The notes under the pieces were generated by a model. The model saw only the letters and a list, made by a program, of their open reading frames with translations. It was not told the origin of the DNA and searched no databases. A stretch of DNA of 64,000 nt from Methylibium petroleiphilum PM1 (GTDB taxonomy: Bacteria; Pseudomonadota; Gammaproteobacteria; Burkholderiales; Burkholderiaceae_C), in assembly GCF_000015725.1 (NCBI RefSeq), contig NC_008825.1:3782001-3846000 (forward strand), read 5' to 3'. Position numbers and translations under genes: made by a program. Shown piece by piece: positions 35,695-42,709 of the stretch (the first letter of the stretch is position 1; the number at the start of each line of letters is the position of its first letter).

Positions 35695-36384
35695 ATGAGC
35701 AGCAGCAGCAACAGCAGCACCCTCCAATCCACCTCACCGGCGCGCACGGCACCCGCAGAGATCGTGCGCGAGTACGGCCCCTTCGACGGCGCCGAGCGCA
35801 TCCACGGCGTGACGCACGACGGACAGCGCGTGTGGGCCGCCACCGGCGAGCGGCTGGTGGCCTTCGACCCCGCGAGCGGCGAGACCACGCGCACGCTGGC
35901 CTGCGCCGCCGACGCCGGCACCGCCTTCGACGGCAAGCACCTGTACCAGATCGCCGAGGCGCGCATCGACAAGATCGACCCGGCCACCGGCCAGGTGCTG
36001 GCATCGATACCCGCGCCCGGCGAGGGCCGCGACTCGGGGCTCACCTGGGCCGAGGGCAGCCTGTGGGTGGGGCAGTACTTGGACCGCAAGATCCACCAGA
36101 TCGACCCCGCCACCGGCAAGATCCTGCGCACCATCGAATCCAACCGCCACGTGACCGGCGTGACCTGGGTGGACGGCGACCTGTGGCACGGCACCTGGGA
36201 AGGCGACGAGAGCGAACTGCGCCGCATCGACCCCGCGAGCGGCGGCGTGCTGGAGCGGCTGGAAATGCCCGCCGGCACCGGCGTGAGCGGGCTGGAGTCG
36301 GACGGGGCCGGGCTGCTGTATTGCGGCGGGGGGGCGAGTGGGAAGGTGCGGGCGGTGAGGAGGCCGAGGCGGGCGGGCACCTGA
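35695..36384 (+). CDS. Beta-propeller repeat protein (YncE/Vgb-like), cytoplasmic
   Basis: 229 residues after a Ser-rich start. Blade-like repeats recur about every 40-45 residues: VWAATGERLVAFDPASGETTRTL, LYQIAEARIDKIDPATGQVL, LWVGQYLDRKIHQIDPATGKIL, LWHGTWEGDESELRRIDPASGGVL. No signal peptide is seen, so it should be cytoplasmic. AAAGGA lies 8 bases before the ATG; an upstream in-frame ATG at 35668 is less likely. Enzymatic activity (lactonase, glutaminyl cyclase) cannot be assigned. It appears paired with the upstream regulator. Confidence 0.8.
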   Translation: MSSSSNSSTLQSTSPARTAPAEIVREYGPFDGAERIHGVTHDGQRVWAATGERLVAFDPASGETTRTLACAADAGTAFDGKHLYQIAEARIDKIDPATGQVLASIPAPGEGRDSGLTWAEGSLWVGQYLDRKIHQIDPATGKILRTIESNRHVTGVTWVDGDLWHGTWEGDESELRRIDPASGGVLERLEMPAGTGVSGLESDGAGLLYCGGGASGKVRAVRRPRRAGT

Positions 36385-36501
36385 GCCGGCCGGCTTCCGC
36401 GCTCAACCCGCCCCACGGAAAAATTTTCAGCCGTGCGCTTTTTATGCCAACGGCCGCGTGAACGGGAGCTTTTTCTTCAGCGAGGAGGAGAGGGTTCCCG
36501 A

Positions 36502-36523
36502 TCGTCGACGTTCAGGTCGCCTT
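36502..36523 (-). repeat. 22-bp direct repeat, copy A (relic of the HEPN gene)
   Basis: Exact copy of 22 bases from inside the HEPN-like gene (positions 37579-37600), in the same orientation. Read on the minus strand it encodes QGDLNVDDRE against EGDLNVDERI in the gene. It lies just beyond the 3' end of the NERD gene, so the two copies flank that gene. It is probably a relic of duplication or recombination. Confidence 0.85.
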
Positions 36524-36559
36524 GGGTTCGCTAGAGCGTCTTGGTGCAGCGTGCACCCA

Positions 36560-37483
36560 TCACGATGCACGCTCCTCTTCCGCATACTTCGGCGCGACGG
36601 TGCGGCAGCGTTGATCGATCTGATGCGCAACGCGTTGCACATCTTGCGGTGACAAGGGCTGCGCGCGACGAGACTTCAGCAAGCCCGCCAGCTCCTTGCC
36701 GTTGTAGACCCGCACCTCGCCGCGACCGGTGCGTTCGACAAACCAGCCCGGGAGGGCCACGACCGGGAGCACGTGGACCTGGGTGCCGACTGAACTGCTC
36801 AGCCACTTGGCCAACCAGGCGGCCTGACGCACTGCCTGCTCCAGTGGGTCATTGGTCGTCCAGGTCGGGAACTTCAGCAGCTTACCGTCGAAGACGACGG
36901 TCGCATCGGCCTTGCCGCGCCCTTGCTTCAGCTTCGTGAATCCCTTGGTCTCCACGGCAAACACGCCTTCACTGGAAACCACCACGTGATCGATATTGAA
37001 GTTGTCGGCAGGAATGTCGTGGAAAGTGATGGCTCCTTGGCGCATCAGCTGGTCGAGTTCCTGGCCCACCGCGAGTTCGGCGTCGTAGCCTGCCTTGAGC
37101 TTGTCGAGCTGCTCGCCCTTCTTCCAGAGCCTGTAGACGACGACAAAGACAACTCCCAAGGCGAGCACGATGTAGATCGGAACCAGATGAAGCATCCCTT
37201 GCTGCCCGCGCTGATGGCTCTGGGCAAGGAACGTTGCTAGCAGAAGCAGCGGCATGACCATCAAGACAAACACATCGGTCAGCACGTCGGCGTTCATCTC
37301 TTCGAGCTTTTCTCGCAGCGTGTGCCCAGGTCCGCGGAGCATGTCGATGCCTATCGGGGATCTCCTGCGCGCCCTGGCCCGGCGTTTGCGCATGACCAGG
37401 AAGCCGAACGCCAGAGCCGGGCCGGCAAAGCATGCAGCCAGGACGCCGACGATGACGACGACTTGTTGAAGAATCAGTTCCAT
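36560..37483 (-). CDS. NERD-domain membrane protein
   Basis: 307 residues. An N-terminal TM helix (LILQQVVVIVGVLAACFAGPALAFGFLVM) and two more near residues 75-135 are followed by a NERD (nuclease-related) domain: YDAELAVGQELDQLMRQGAITFHDIP, then NIDHVVVSSEGVFAVETKGFTKL. The conserved Asp/Glu/Lys pattern (..IDH..ETKG) suits a restriction-endonuclease-like fold. NERD proteins occur in plasmids and defence islands, but the activity is unproven. The gene lies between two 22-bp direct repeats and has a lower GC content than the core genes around it. Confidence 0.85.
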   Translation of the reverse strand: MELILQQVVVIVGVLAACFAGPALAFGFLVMRKRRARARRRSPIGIDMLRGPGHTLREKLEEMNADVLTDVFVLMVMPLLLLATFLAQSHQRGQQGMLHLVPIYIVLALGVVFVVVYRLWKKGEQLDKLKAGYDAELAVGQELDQLMRQGAITFHDIPADNFNIDHVVVSSEGVFAVETKGFTKLKQGRGKADATVVFDGKLLKFPTWTTNDPLEQAVRQAAWLAKWLSSSVGTQVHVLPVVALPGWFVERTGRGEVRVYNGKELAGLLKSRRAQPLSPQDVQRVAHQIDQRCRTVAPKYAEEERAS

Positions 37484-37499
37484 CAGCGTATCTCGCCGT

Positions 37500-37925
37500 T
37501 CACTTGGAGATCGCTGCCAACGCATCGACCTTCGCCGCAACAAGCTGACATGCCGCTATGAGATCAGTGACGATGCGCTCGTCGACGTTCAGGTCGCCTT
37601 CGTACTCACCCAGGTTGCGGATGTCGTGGCACTTGGAAAGCACCCGCCACACCTCGGGCCCGAGGCCGAGCGTGTGGGGCAACAACTGGAAGACGATGTA
37701 GCGATTGGTGGAGCGGTAGCCGTTCCAGCGCAGCGCCGCCAGGCAGAGCGCGTGGGCGGCGTTGTAGGCTAGGTCGAACCGGCTCTCGAGCGACAGCGAA
37801 GCATTGAGTGCGTCCTGCAGACGCGCATGCCCAGAACGCTTGAGCCCGGCGAACTCCCTCGCATCGGGCGGCTCCACCTTCAAGGGCTTGCCGGGCCCGC
37901 TGAGGTTGCTAAAGGCTGAGGTCAC
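37500..37925 (-). CDS. HEPN-like protein of a nucleotidyltransferase/HEPN pair
   Basis: 141-residue helical protein, presumed toxin partner of the upstream nucleotidyltransferase. It starts with GTG 17 bases inside the end of that gene, so translation is coupled. Its conserved C-terminal patch reads KCHDIRNLGEYEGD. The classic HEPN RNase motif R-x4-6-H is not clear: an Arg-Asn is present but the following His is replaced (RNLGEY), while a His precedes it. It may therefore be an atypical or inactive HEPN. The segment encoding EGDLNVDE contains the 22-bp repeat found again at 36502. Confidence 0.75.
   Translation of the reverse strand: MTSAFSNLSGPGKPLKVEPPDAREFAGLKRSGHARLQDALNASLSLESRFDLAYNAAHALCLAALRWNGYRSTNRYIVFQLLPHTLGLGPEVWRVLSKCHDIRNLGEYEGDLNVDERIVTDLIAACQLVAAKVDALAAISK
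37579..37600 (-). repeat. 22-bp direct repeat, copy B (inside the HEPN gene)
   Basis: Identical to copy A at 36502-36523. Recombination between the copies would delete the NERD gene and the last 26 or so codons of the HEPN-like gene. Confidence 0.85.
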
Positions 37926-38520
37926 TTTCGCCTCCGATGATCCAGACCTTGGGCTGTTCGAGCACGCGAGTCATGAAGGACTCCTGTGCCTTCAGGCGCT
38001 TGGCGAACTCCTTGCGCGTGAGGATGGTCGGGTTCACGGTGCGGCCGAGCGCGGTGCTGGCCGCGTCGAGCACGCCGAAGACATCGCCATAGCTGAGCTC
38101 GTCGCTCAGCAACATGAGGTCGATGTCGCTGCTGGCGGTGTCGGTCTGCTTGGCCACCGAGCCATAGACGAACGCCGCGATGATCTTTGGCGCCAAGGGG
38201 GCGAGCGCCAGCTGCAGCGGCTCGGCCAGGCCGACCGTCTTTTGCGCGATGCCGCACAGCTCCATGAAGATGGGCGACTCCGGATTGGCCTGGTAGTGCT
38301 TCTGGTTGCCGACCGCCTTGACGGTGACCAGGCCGCTTTGCGACAACGCCGCCAGTTCGCGCTGCACGGCGCCCGACCCGCTCCCAGCCAGCCCAATCAG
38401 CTCTGTGGCGTAGAAGCTGCGCGAAGGCTGCCCGAATAACAGCCCCAGCACGCGTTGCTTCGTGCCGGAGAAGAGCGCGTCGGCAAGACCGGCGCGCGGA
38501 GGGGGTGCCTGACGTGTCAT
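37909..38520 (-). CDS. Winged-helix/nucleotidyltransferase protein (MNT-type antitoxin)
   Basis: 203 residues in two parts. Residues 10-90 are a MarR/ArsR-like winged helix (TKQRVLGLLFGQPSRSFYATELIGL..GAVQRELAALSQSGLVTVK). Residues 100-170 are a minimal nucleotidyltransferase with YGSVAKQTDTASSDIDLML, where Gly120-Ser121 and Asp132/Asp134 form the catalytic signature. Such proteins inhibit a HEPN partner, in known cases by adding AMP to it. Possible starts are ATGs at 38520, 38526 and 38556; the last would translate through the operator, so I use 38520. An 11-bp inverted repeat with the promoter in its middle lies at the start, pointing to self-repression. Confidence 0.82.
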   Translation of the reverse strand: MTRQAPPPRAGLADALFSGTKQRVLGLLFGQPSRSFYATELIGLAGSGSGAVQRELAALSQSGLVTVKAVGNQKHYQANPESPIFMELCGIAQKTVGLAEPLQLALAPLAPKIIAAFVYGSVAKQTDTASSDIDLMLLSDELSYGDVFGVLDAASTALGRTVNPTILTRKEFAKRLKAQESFMTRVLEQPKVWIIGGESDLSL

Positions 38521-38521
38521 A

Positions 38522-38553
38522 CCCATATTGGGCACGAATATACCCAATATGGG
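38522..38553 (-). promoter_or_regulatory. Operator-promoter of the nucleotidyltransferase/HEPN operon
   Basis: CCCATATTGGG and CCCAATATGGG form a perfect 11-bp inverted repeat with a 10-base spacer. On the minus strand the spacer contains TATATT, a good -10, with TTCCAT 17 bases upstream as a weak -35. Transcription would start a few bases before the ATG at 38526 or 38520, so the mRNA would be nearly leaderless. Binding of the winged-helix protein here would block its own promoter. Confidence 0.8.
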
Positions 38554-38696
38554 CATTTAATGGAAACCGACCAAGCGAGGGATGCGCACGCGAGCCGACC
38601 TGCGCCAAACATTGAACAGTGGCGCGGGTGGCCATCGGCGCGATGCGCTTCAATCGTTCGAGTGCCTCTTCGGTCAGTCTAGGCAGAGATCCCAAG

Positions 38697-39464
38697 CTAC
38701 ATTGGGATTGAGACCGTATCGAACTTCGAATGGGCAACGTCTGCACTCACCTTCAGAACATCTTTGAAAATTCGGCAAATCTCTTTGGCTTGCCACGAGC
38801 CAAGGTAAGGATCGACAAGTACGCGATCTATCAGCGTGCAAGGAACTTCCTTTGCTGTGATGAACTTACTATCGTCTTCGATAGCAGAGAAGTAGCTGAT
38901 TCGGATCTCATTCTCGAACGCGAACCCGTTCCGCTTCATCAGTAGCGCGCGCTTGGCGTGCTGGCTGCTGGGCTTGGCATTCTTGAACGTGTCGATCTGC
39001 GCACGGAGCATCGGTGCAGACAAGTACCGAACAGGAGCGACATAAACCTTGTGCTTGCTGGGCCAGCATGCCTCTTGAAGCATGGTGAGCAGATCACCAA
39101 ACGTCCAGCTCAGCCTTACAAGTCCCCCTGCAGAAGAATAAGTGCGCCACATGGCTTCAGAGGAATACTCGAAGGACACGCACTTCACAAACCCAACCAG
39201 ATTTCCGAACGGCCGACCCGCGTCGAATAGCTCTTCAGCTATGTACTTCTCATACTTGTCTGTCCACTCAGTGGGCTTTGCGAACGTCCATTCACCGCGC
39301 GAAATCAAACCAAACGCTTCGGCGAGAGTTGCGTAACGGTACACACGCGTGCCGCACGATTGCATGAGCAGTGGGTCCACGTAAAGATCGTCGCCATGTT
39401 GAACCCATTTGATCTTGGCCGGCATTTCTTCGTGCAACAGGAATTGGTTTGTGCTTCGACCCAT
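38697..39464 (-). CDS. DUF2971 family protein
   Basis: 255 residues. The DUF2971 pattern is present: RVYRYATLAEAFGLISRGEWTFAKPTEWTDKYE near the start, CVSFEYSSEAMWRTYSSA in the middle, and KRNGFAFENEIRISYFS followed by LIDRVLVDPYLG. The family is of unknown function and is common in phages and accessory islands. GC content is visibly below the rest of the window, suggesting transfer. GAGGA 6 bases before the ATG overlaps the rlmN stop codon, and the two genes are 9 bases apart, so it may be expressed from the rlmN transcript. Confidence 0.85.
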   Translation of the reverse strand: MGRSTNQFLLHEEMPAKIKWVQHGDDLYVDPLLMQSCGTRVYRYATLAEAFGLISRGEWTFAKPTEWTDKYEKYIAEELFDAGRPFGNLVGFVKCVSFEYSSEAMWRTYSSAGGLVRLSWTFGDLLTMLQEACWPSKHKVYVAPVRYLSAPMLRAQIDTFKNAKPSSQHAKRALLMKRNGFAFENEIRISYFSAIEDDSKFITAKEVPCTLIDRVLVDPYLGSWQAKEICRIFKDVLKVSADVAHSKFDTVSIPM

Positions 39465-39473
39465 CAGACGTCC

Positions 39474-40532
39474 TCAAAACTGATCCACGTGATGCGCCCC
39501 GGTGCCTGACACCGGCTCGATCTTGATCCATCGAGCGCCACCGAGAGCCCTCGCCCTCAACTGCCCACACCCCCCCTCCACATCCTGCCCCGCTGACCTC
39601 CTCAGCTTGGTCAGCACGCCGCGCCGGTGCAGCGCGCCGGCCATCGCCACCGCGCGCTCCCAGGCCGGGCGCTGGAAGGCCAGCCCGTCCACGGTGTTGT
39701 AGGGGATGAGGTTCATCACCGCGTAGCGGCCGGCCAGCAGGCGCACGATGCCGTCCAGCTCGTCGTCGCCGTCGTTCACGCCGTCGATCAGCGTCCACTG
39801 GTACTGCACCGGGTAGCCGGTGGCGCGGGCATAGCGCTCGCCGTGGGCCACCAGGTCTTCGGGGGCTATGCGCGGCGCGCGCGGCAGCAGTTGCGCGCGC
39901 AGCTCGGGCTTGGTGGTGTGCAGAGACAGCGCCAGTGCGGGCTTCACCGCACCTTGCGGCAGGCGCTCGAACACGCGCTCGTCGCCCACGGTGGAGAACA
40001 CCAAATTCTTGTGGCCTATGCCGCCGGCGGTGCCCAGCAGTTCGATGGCTTCGAGCACGTTGTCCAGGTTGTGCGCGGGCTCGCCCATGCCCATGAACAC
40101 CACCTTCTTCACAGCGCGATGGCCGCGCGCCAGCGCCACCTGGGCCACGATCTCGGCGCTGCCCAGCTGGCGCAGCAGGCCGCCCTGGCCGGTCATGCAG
40201 AACACGCAGCCCACCGCGCAGCCCACCTGGGTGGACACGCACAGGCCGTCGCGCGGCAGCAGCACGCTCTCCACCGTCTGGCCGTCGGCCAGCGCCACCA
40301 GCAGGCGGGCCGAGCCGTCTTCCGCCGAGTGCTCGGAGCGCAGTCGCGCCAGGCCCTGCAACTCGGCCTCCAGCGCCGGCAGGGCCTCGCGCAGCGCGAG
40401 CGGCAGCACGTCTTCCCGCGCGCTGCGGCGCTGCTGCGGCAGCGCGCAGGCCCAGTGGCGCAGCACGCTCTGCTCGTGGCCGGGCCGGGCGCCCAGGGCG
40501 CGCAGGTGCTCGCGGAGTTGTTCGATGCGCAT
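39474..40532 (-). CDS. rlmN: RlmN-type 23S rRNA/tRNA adenine C2-methyltransferase
   Basis: Radical-SAM enzyme of 352 residues. The cluster motif is Cys105-x3-Cys109-x2-Cys112 (GCAVGCVFC). The catalytic cysteines correspond to Cys98 (LCVSTQVGC) and Cys322 (GGCGQL). GEP motif MGMGEPAHN and the ALSLHTT and YNTVDGLAF segments are also present. It is short at the N-terminus compared with most RlmN proteins. The last 25 or so residues (ALGGARWIKIEPVSGTGAHHVDQF) do not look like the family and run into the island boundary, so the 3' end may have been changed by insertion. A second, housekeeping rlmN may exist elsewhere. Confidence 0.88.
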   Translation of the reverse strand: MRIEQLREHLRALGARPGHEQSVLRHWACALPQQRRSAREDVLPLALREALPALEAELQGLARLRSEHSAEDGSARLLVALADGQTVESVLLPRDGLCVSTQVGCAVGCVFCMTGQGGLLRQLGSAEIVAQVALARGHRAVKKVVFMGMGEPAHNLDNVLEAIELLGTAGGIGHKNLVFSTVGDERVFERLPQGAVKPALALSLHTTKPELRAQLLPRAPRIAPEDLVAHGERYARATGYPVQYQWTLIDGVNDGDDELDGIVRLLAGRYAVMNLIPYNTVDGLAFQRPAWERAVAMAGALHRRGVLTKLRRSAGQDVEGGCGQLRARALGGARWIKIEPVSGTGAHHVDQF

Positions 40533-40795
40533 CGGGTGGGAAAGCAGCGGTGGCGTGCCGGCGATGAGGAAAAGAAGCTGAACCGCAGTGTAGGGAAGGC
40601 AAGGCCGCTCGCCGCAGGCGCGGGGTTGCCATCGCCGCACGGGCCGCGTGGTGTGCTGCGGCCTCTGCGCTTCCAGGCCCCTACGTCGTTCAACGTATTC
40701 ACGGGCCGGTGGGCATTTTCAAGAATGGACTCGTTGTTGATCCGGTTCCTTGTTGTGGTTCTTCTTCATCCAGCGCGGGCACTCGGGGGCATTCC
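40533..40795 (+). promoter_or_regulatory. Upstream region of amiE
   Basis: 263 bases between divergent rlmN and amiE. No gene is seen. The stretch 40690-40775 is less GC-rich than its surroundings (TTCAACGTATTCACGGG, GGACTCGTTGTTGATC), as expected of a promoter, but I could not assign -35/-10 or sigma-54 elements. The in-frame extension of amiE from 40709 lacks homology and is not used. Confidence 0.4.
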
Positions 40796-41836
40796 ATGAT
40801 CCATGGCGACATTTCCAGCAGCAAGGACACCGTGGGCGTGGCCGTCGTCAACTACAAGATGCCGCGCCTGCACACGAAGGCCGAGGTGCTGGCCAACGCG
40901 AAGCAGATCGCGAACATGGTGGTGGGCATGAAGGCCGGGCTGCCGGGGCTGGACCTGGTGATCTTCCCGGAGTACAGCACCCACGGGATCATGTACGACA
41001 GCGCCGAGATGTACGCCAACGCGGCCACGGTGCCGGGCGCCGAGACGGAGATCTTCGCCGCCGCCTGCCGCCAGGCCAAGGTGTGGGGCGTGTTCTCGCT
41101 CACCGGCGAGCAGCACGAGGAGCACCCGAACAAGGCGCCGTACAACACGCTGATCCTCATGAACGACCAGGGCGAGATCGTCCAGAAGTACCGCAAGATC
41201 ATGCCGTGGGTGCCCATCGAGGGCTGGTACCCCGGCAACTGCACCTACGTGAGCGAAGGCCCGAAGGGCCTGAGGGTCAGCCTCATCATTTGCGACGACG
41301 GCAACTACCCCGAGATCTGGCGCGACTGCGCGATGAAGGGCGCCGAGCTGATCGTGCGCTGCCAGGGCTACATGTACCCGGCCAAGGAGCAGCAGGTGCT
41401 CATCAGCAAGGCGATGGCCTTCGCCAACAACACCTACGTGGCGGTGGCCAACGCGGCGGGCTTCGATGGCGTGTACTCGTACTTCGGGCACAGCGCGATC
41501 ATCGGCTTCGACGGCCGCACGCTGGGCGAGTGCGGCGAGGAGGAAATGGGCATCCAGTACGCGGCACTCAGCAAGAGCCTGATCCGCGATTTCCGGCGCA
41601 ACGGCCAGAGCGAGAACCACCTGTTCAAGCTGCTGCACCGCGGCTACACCGGCATGATCAATTCGCGCGAGGGCGACAAGGGCGTGGCCGCCTGCCCCTA
41701 CGACTTCTATGCGCAGTGGATCGCCGACCCGGAGGCGATGCGCGAGAAGGTGGAGTCCTTCACCCGCAGCACGGTGGGCACCGACGAGGCCCCCATCGAG
41801 GGCCTGCCCCACCAGGGCAGCGTGGGCCACCGCTGA
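40796..41836 (+). CDS. amiE: Aliphatic amidase AmiE
   Basis: Nitrilase-superfamily amidase that hydrolyses short aliphatic amides such as acetamide and propionamide. With the ATG at [14 protein letters not shown] the protein has 346 residues, the same as the Pseudomonas enzyme. The catalytic set falls at the same positions: Glu59 (FPEYS), Lys134 (KYRKIMPW), Glu142 and Cys166 ([10 protein letters not shown]). It is cytoplasmic and forms hexamers in known cases. A MoxR ATPase gene begins 16 bases downstream, so the three genes to 44.4 kb look like one operon. Confidence 0.96.
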   Translation: MIHGDISSSKDTVGVAVVNYKMPRLHTKAEVLANAKQIANMVVGMKAGLPGLDLVIFPEYSTHGIMYDSAEMYANAATVPGAETEIFAAACRQAKVWGVFSLTGEQHEEHPNKAPYNTLILMNDQGEIVQKYRKIMPWVPIEGWYPGNCTYVSEGPKGLRVSLIICDDGNYPEIWRDCAMKGAELIVRCQGYMYPAKEQQVLISKAMAFANNTYVAVANAAGFDGVYSYFGHSAIIGFDGRTLGECGEEEMGIQYAALSKSLIRDFRRNGQSENHLFKLLHRGYTGMINSREGDKGVAACPYDFYAQWIADPEAMREKVESFTRSTVGTDEAPIEGLPHQGSVGHR

Positions 41837-41852
41837 GGCGGGCGCGATCGAC

Positions 41853-42695
41853 ATGCTCGCGCCCACGCCCCGGGCGGCGCCCGCCGCGGCCGCCGCCATG
41901 CGGATGGACGCCTACCGCATCGCCGCCGAGCCCTACTACCGCAGCGTGGGCGACGAGCTGGCGCTGTTCGAGGCCGCGTGCGCGCAGCGCCTGCCGGTGA
42001 TGCTGAAGGGCCCCACCGGCTGCGGCAAGACGCGGCTGGTGGAGCGCATGGCCTGGGCGCTGCAGCGCCCGCTGATCACCGTGGCCTGCAACGACGACAC
42101 CAGCGTCGGCGACCTGGTGGGCCGCCACCTGCTCGACGCCGACGGCACGCACTGGCAGGACGGCCCGCTGACGCTGGCGGTGCGGCACGGCGCCATCTGC
42201 TACCTCGACGAGGTGGTGGAGGCGCGGGCCGACACGCTGGCGGTCATCCACCCGCTCACCGACACGCGGCGCCTGCTGCCCATCGACCGCCGCAACGAGC
42301 TGCTGAAGGCGCACCCCGACTTCCAGCTGGTGGTGTCCTACAACCCCGGCACGCCGGGCGCGCCGCGCGAGCTGAAGGCCGCGACGCGGCAGCGCTTCTG
42401 CGCACTGGACTGCAGCTACCCCGGCACCGAGGTGGAGGTGGAAATCGTCGCGCGCGAGTCGGGCATCCCCACCGACCTGGCCGCCAGCCTGGTGGCGCTG
42501 GGCGTGCGCACGCGCCGCCTGCAGGGCGAGGGGCTGGATGAAGGCGCGTCGACGCGCATGCTGGTGCGTGCCGCGCAGTTGATCGCCGGCGGCACCGCGC
42601 CGGCTGCGGCCTGCCGCATGGCGCTGGTGGCGCCGCTGTCCGACGACCCCGACCTCGGCGCCGCGCTGCGGGCGGCGGTGGACGCCAGCTTCTGA
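41853..42695 (+). CDS. MoxR-family AAA+ ATPase (CbbQ/NorQ-like)
   Basis: 280-residue chaperone-type ATPase. Walker A GPTGCGKT (residues 53-60), Walker B ICYLDEVVEA, sensor region VVSYNPGTPGAPRELKAATRQRF. These are hallmarks of the CbbQ/NirQ/NorQ branch, whose members work with a VWA partner to activate or assemble enzymes. The VWA protein follows 14 bases downstream. The first 15 residues before MRMDAYRIAAEPYY are Ala/Pro-rich, so the start may be slightly later. An AAA protein (AmiB) also follows amiE in Pseudomonas, but relation to this one needs alignment. Confidence 0.9.
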   Translation: MLAPTPRAAPAAAAAMRMDAYRIAAEPYYRSVGDELALFEAACAQRLPVMLKGPTGCGKTRLVERMAWALQRPLITVACNDDTSVGDLVGRHLLDADGTHWQDGPLTLAVRHGAICYLDEVVEARADTLAVIHPLTDTRRLLPIDRRNELLKAHPDFQLVVSYNPGTPGAPRELKAATRQRFCALDCSYPGTEVEVEIVARESGIPTDLAASLVALGVRTRRLQGEGLDEGASTRMLVRAAQLIAGGTAPAAACRMALVAPLSDDPDLGAALRAAVDASF

Positions 42696-42709
42696 CCGGC
42701 GCCCCGCGC

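Noticed and set aside
38644-38700. Possible gene fragment reading LTEEALERLKRIAPMAT on the minus strand
   Set aside because: Protein-like but very short, with no start, partner or repeat to support it.
39501-39513. GGTGCCTGACACC as a mobile-element end
   Set aside because: An imperfect short palindrome that I know only as a common motif in this bacterial group; no second end or transposase was found.
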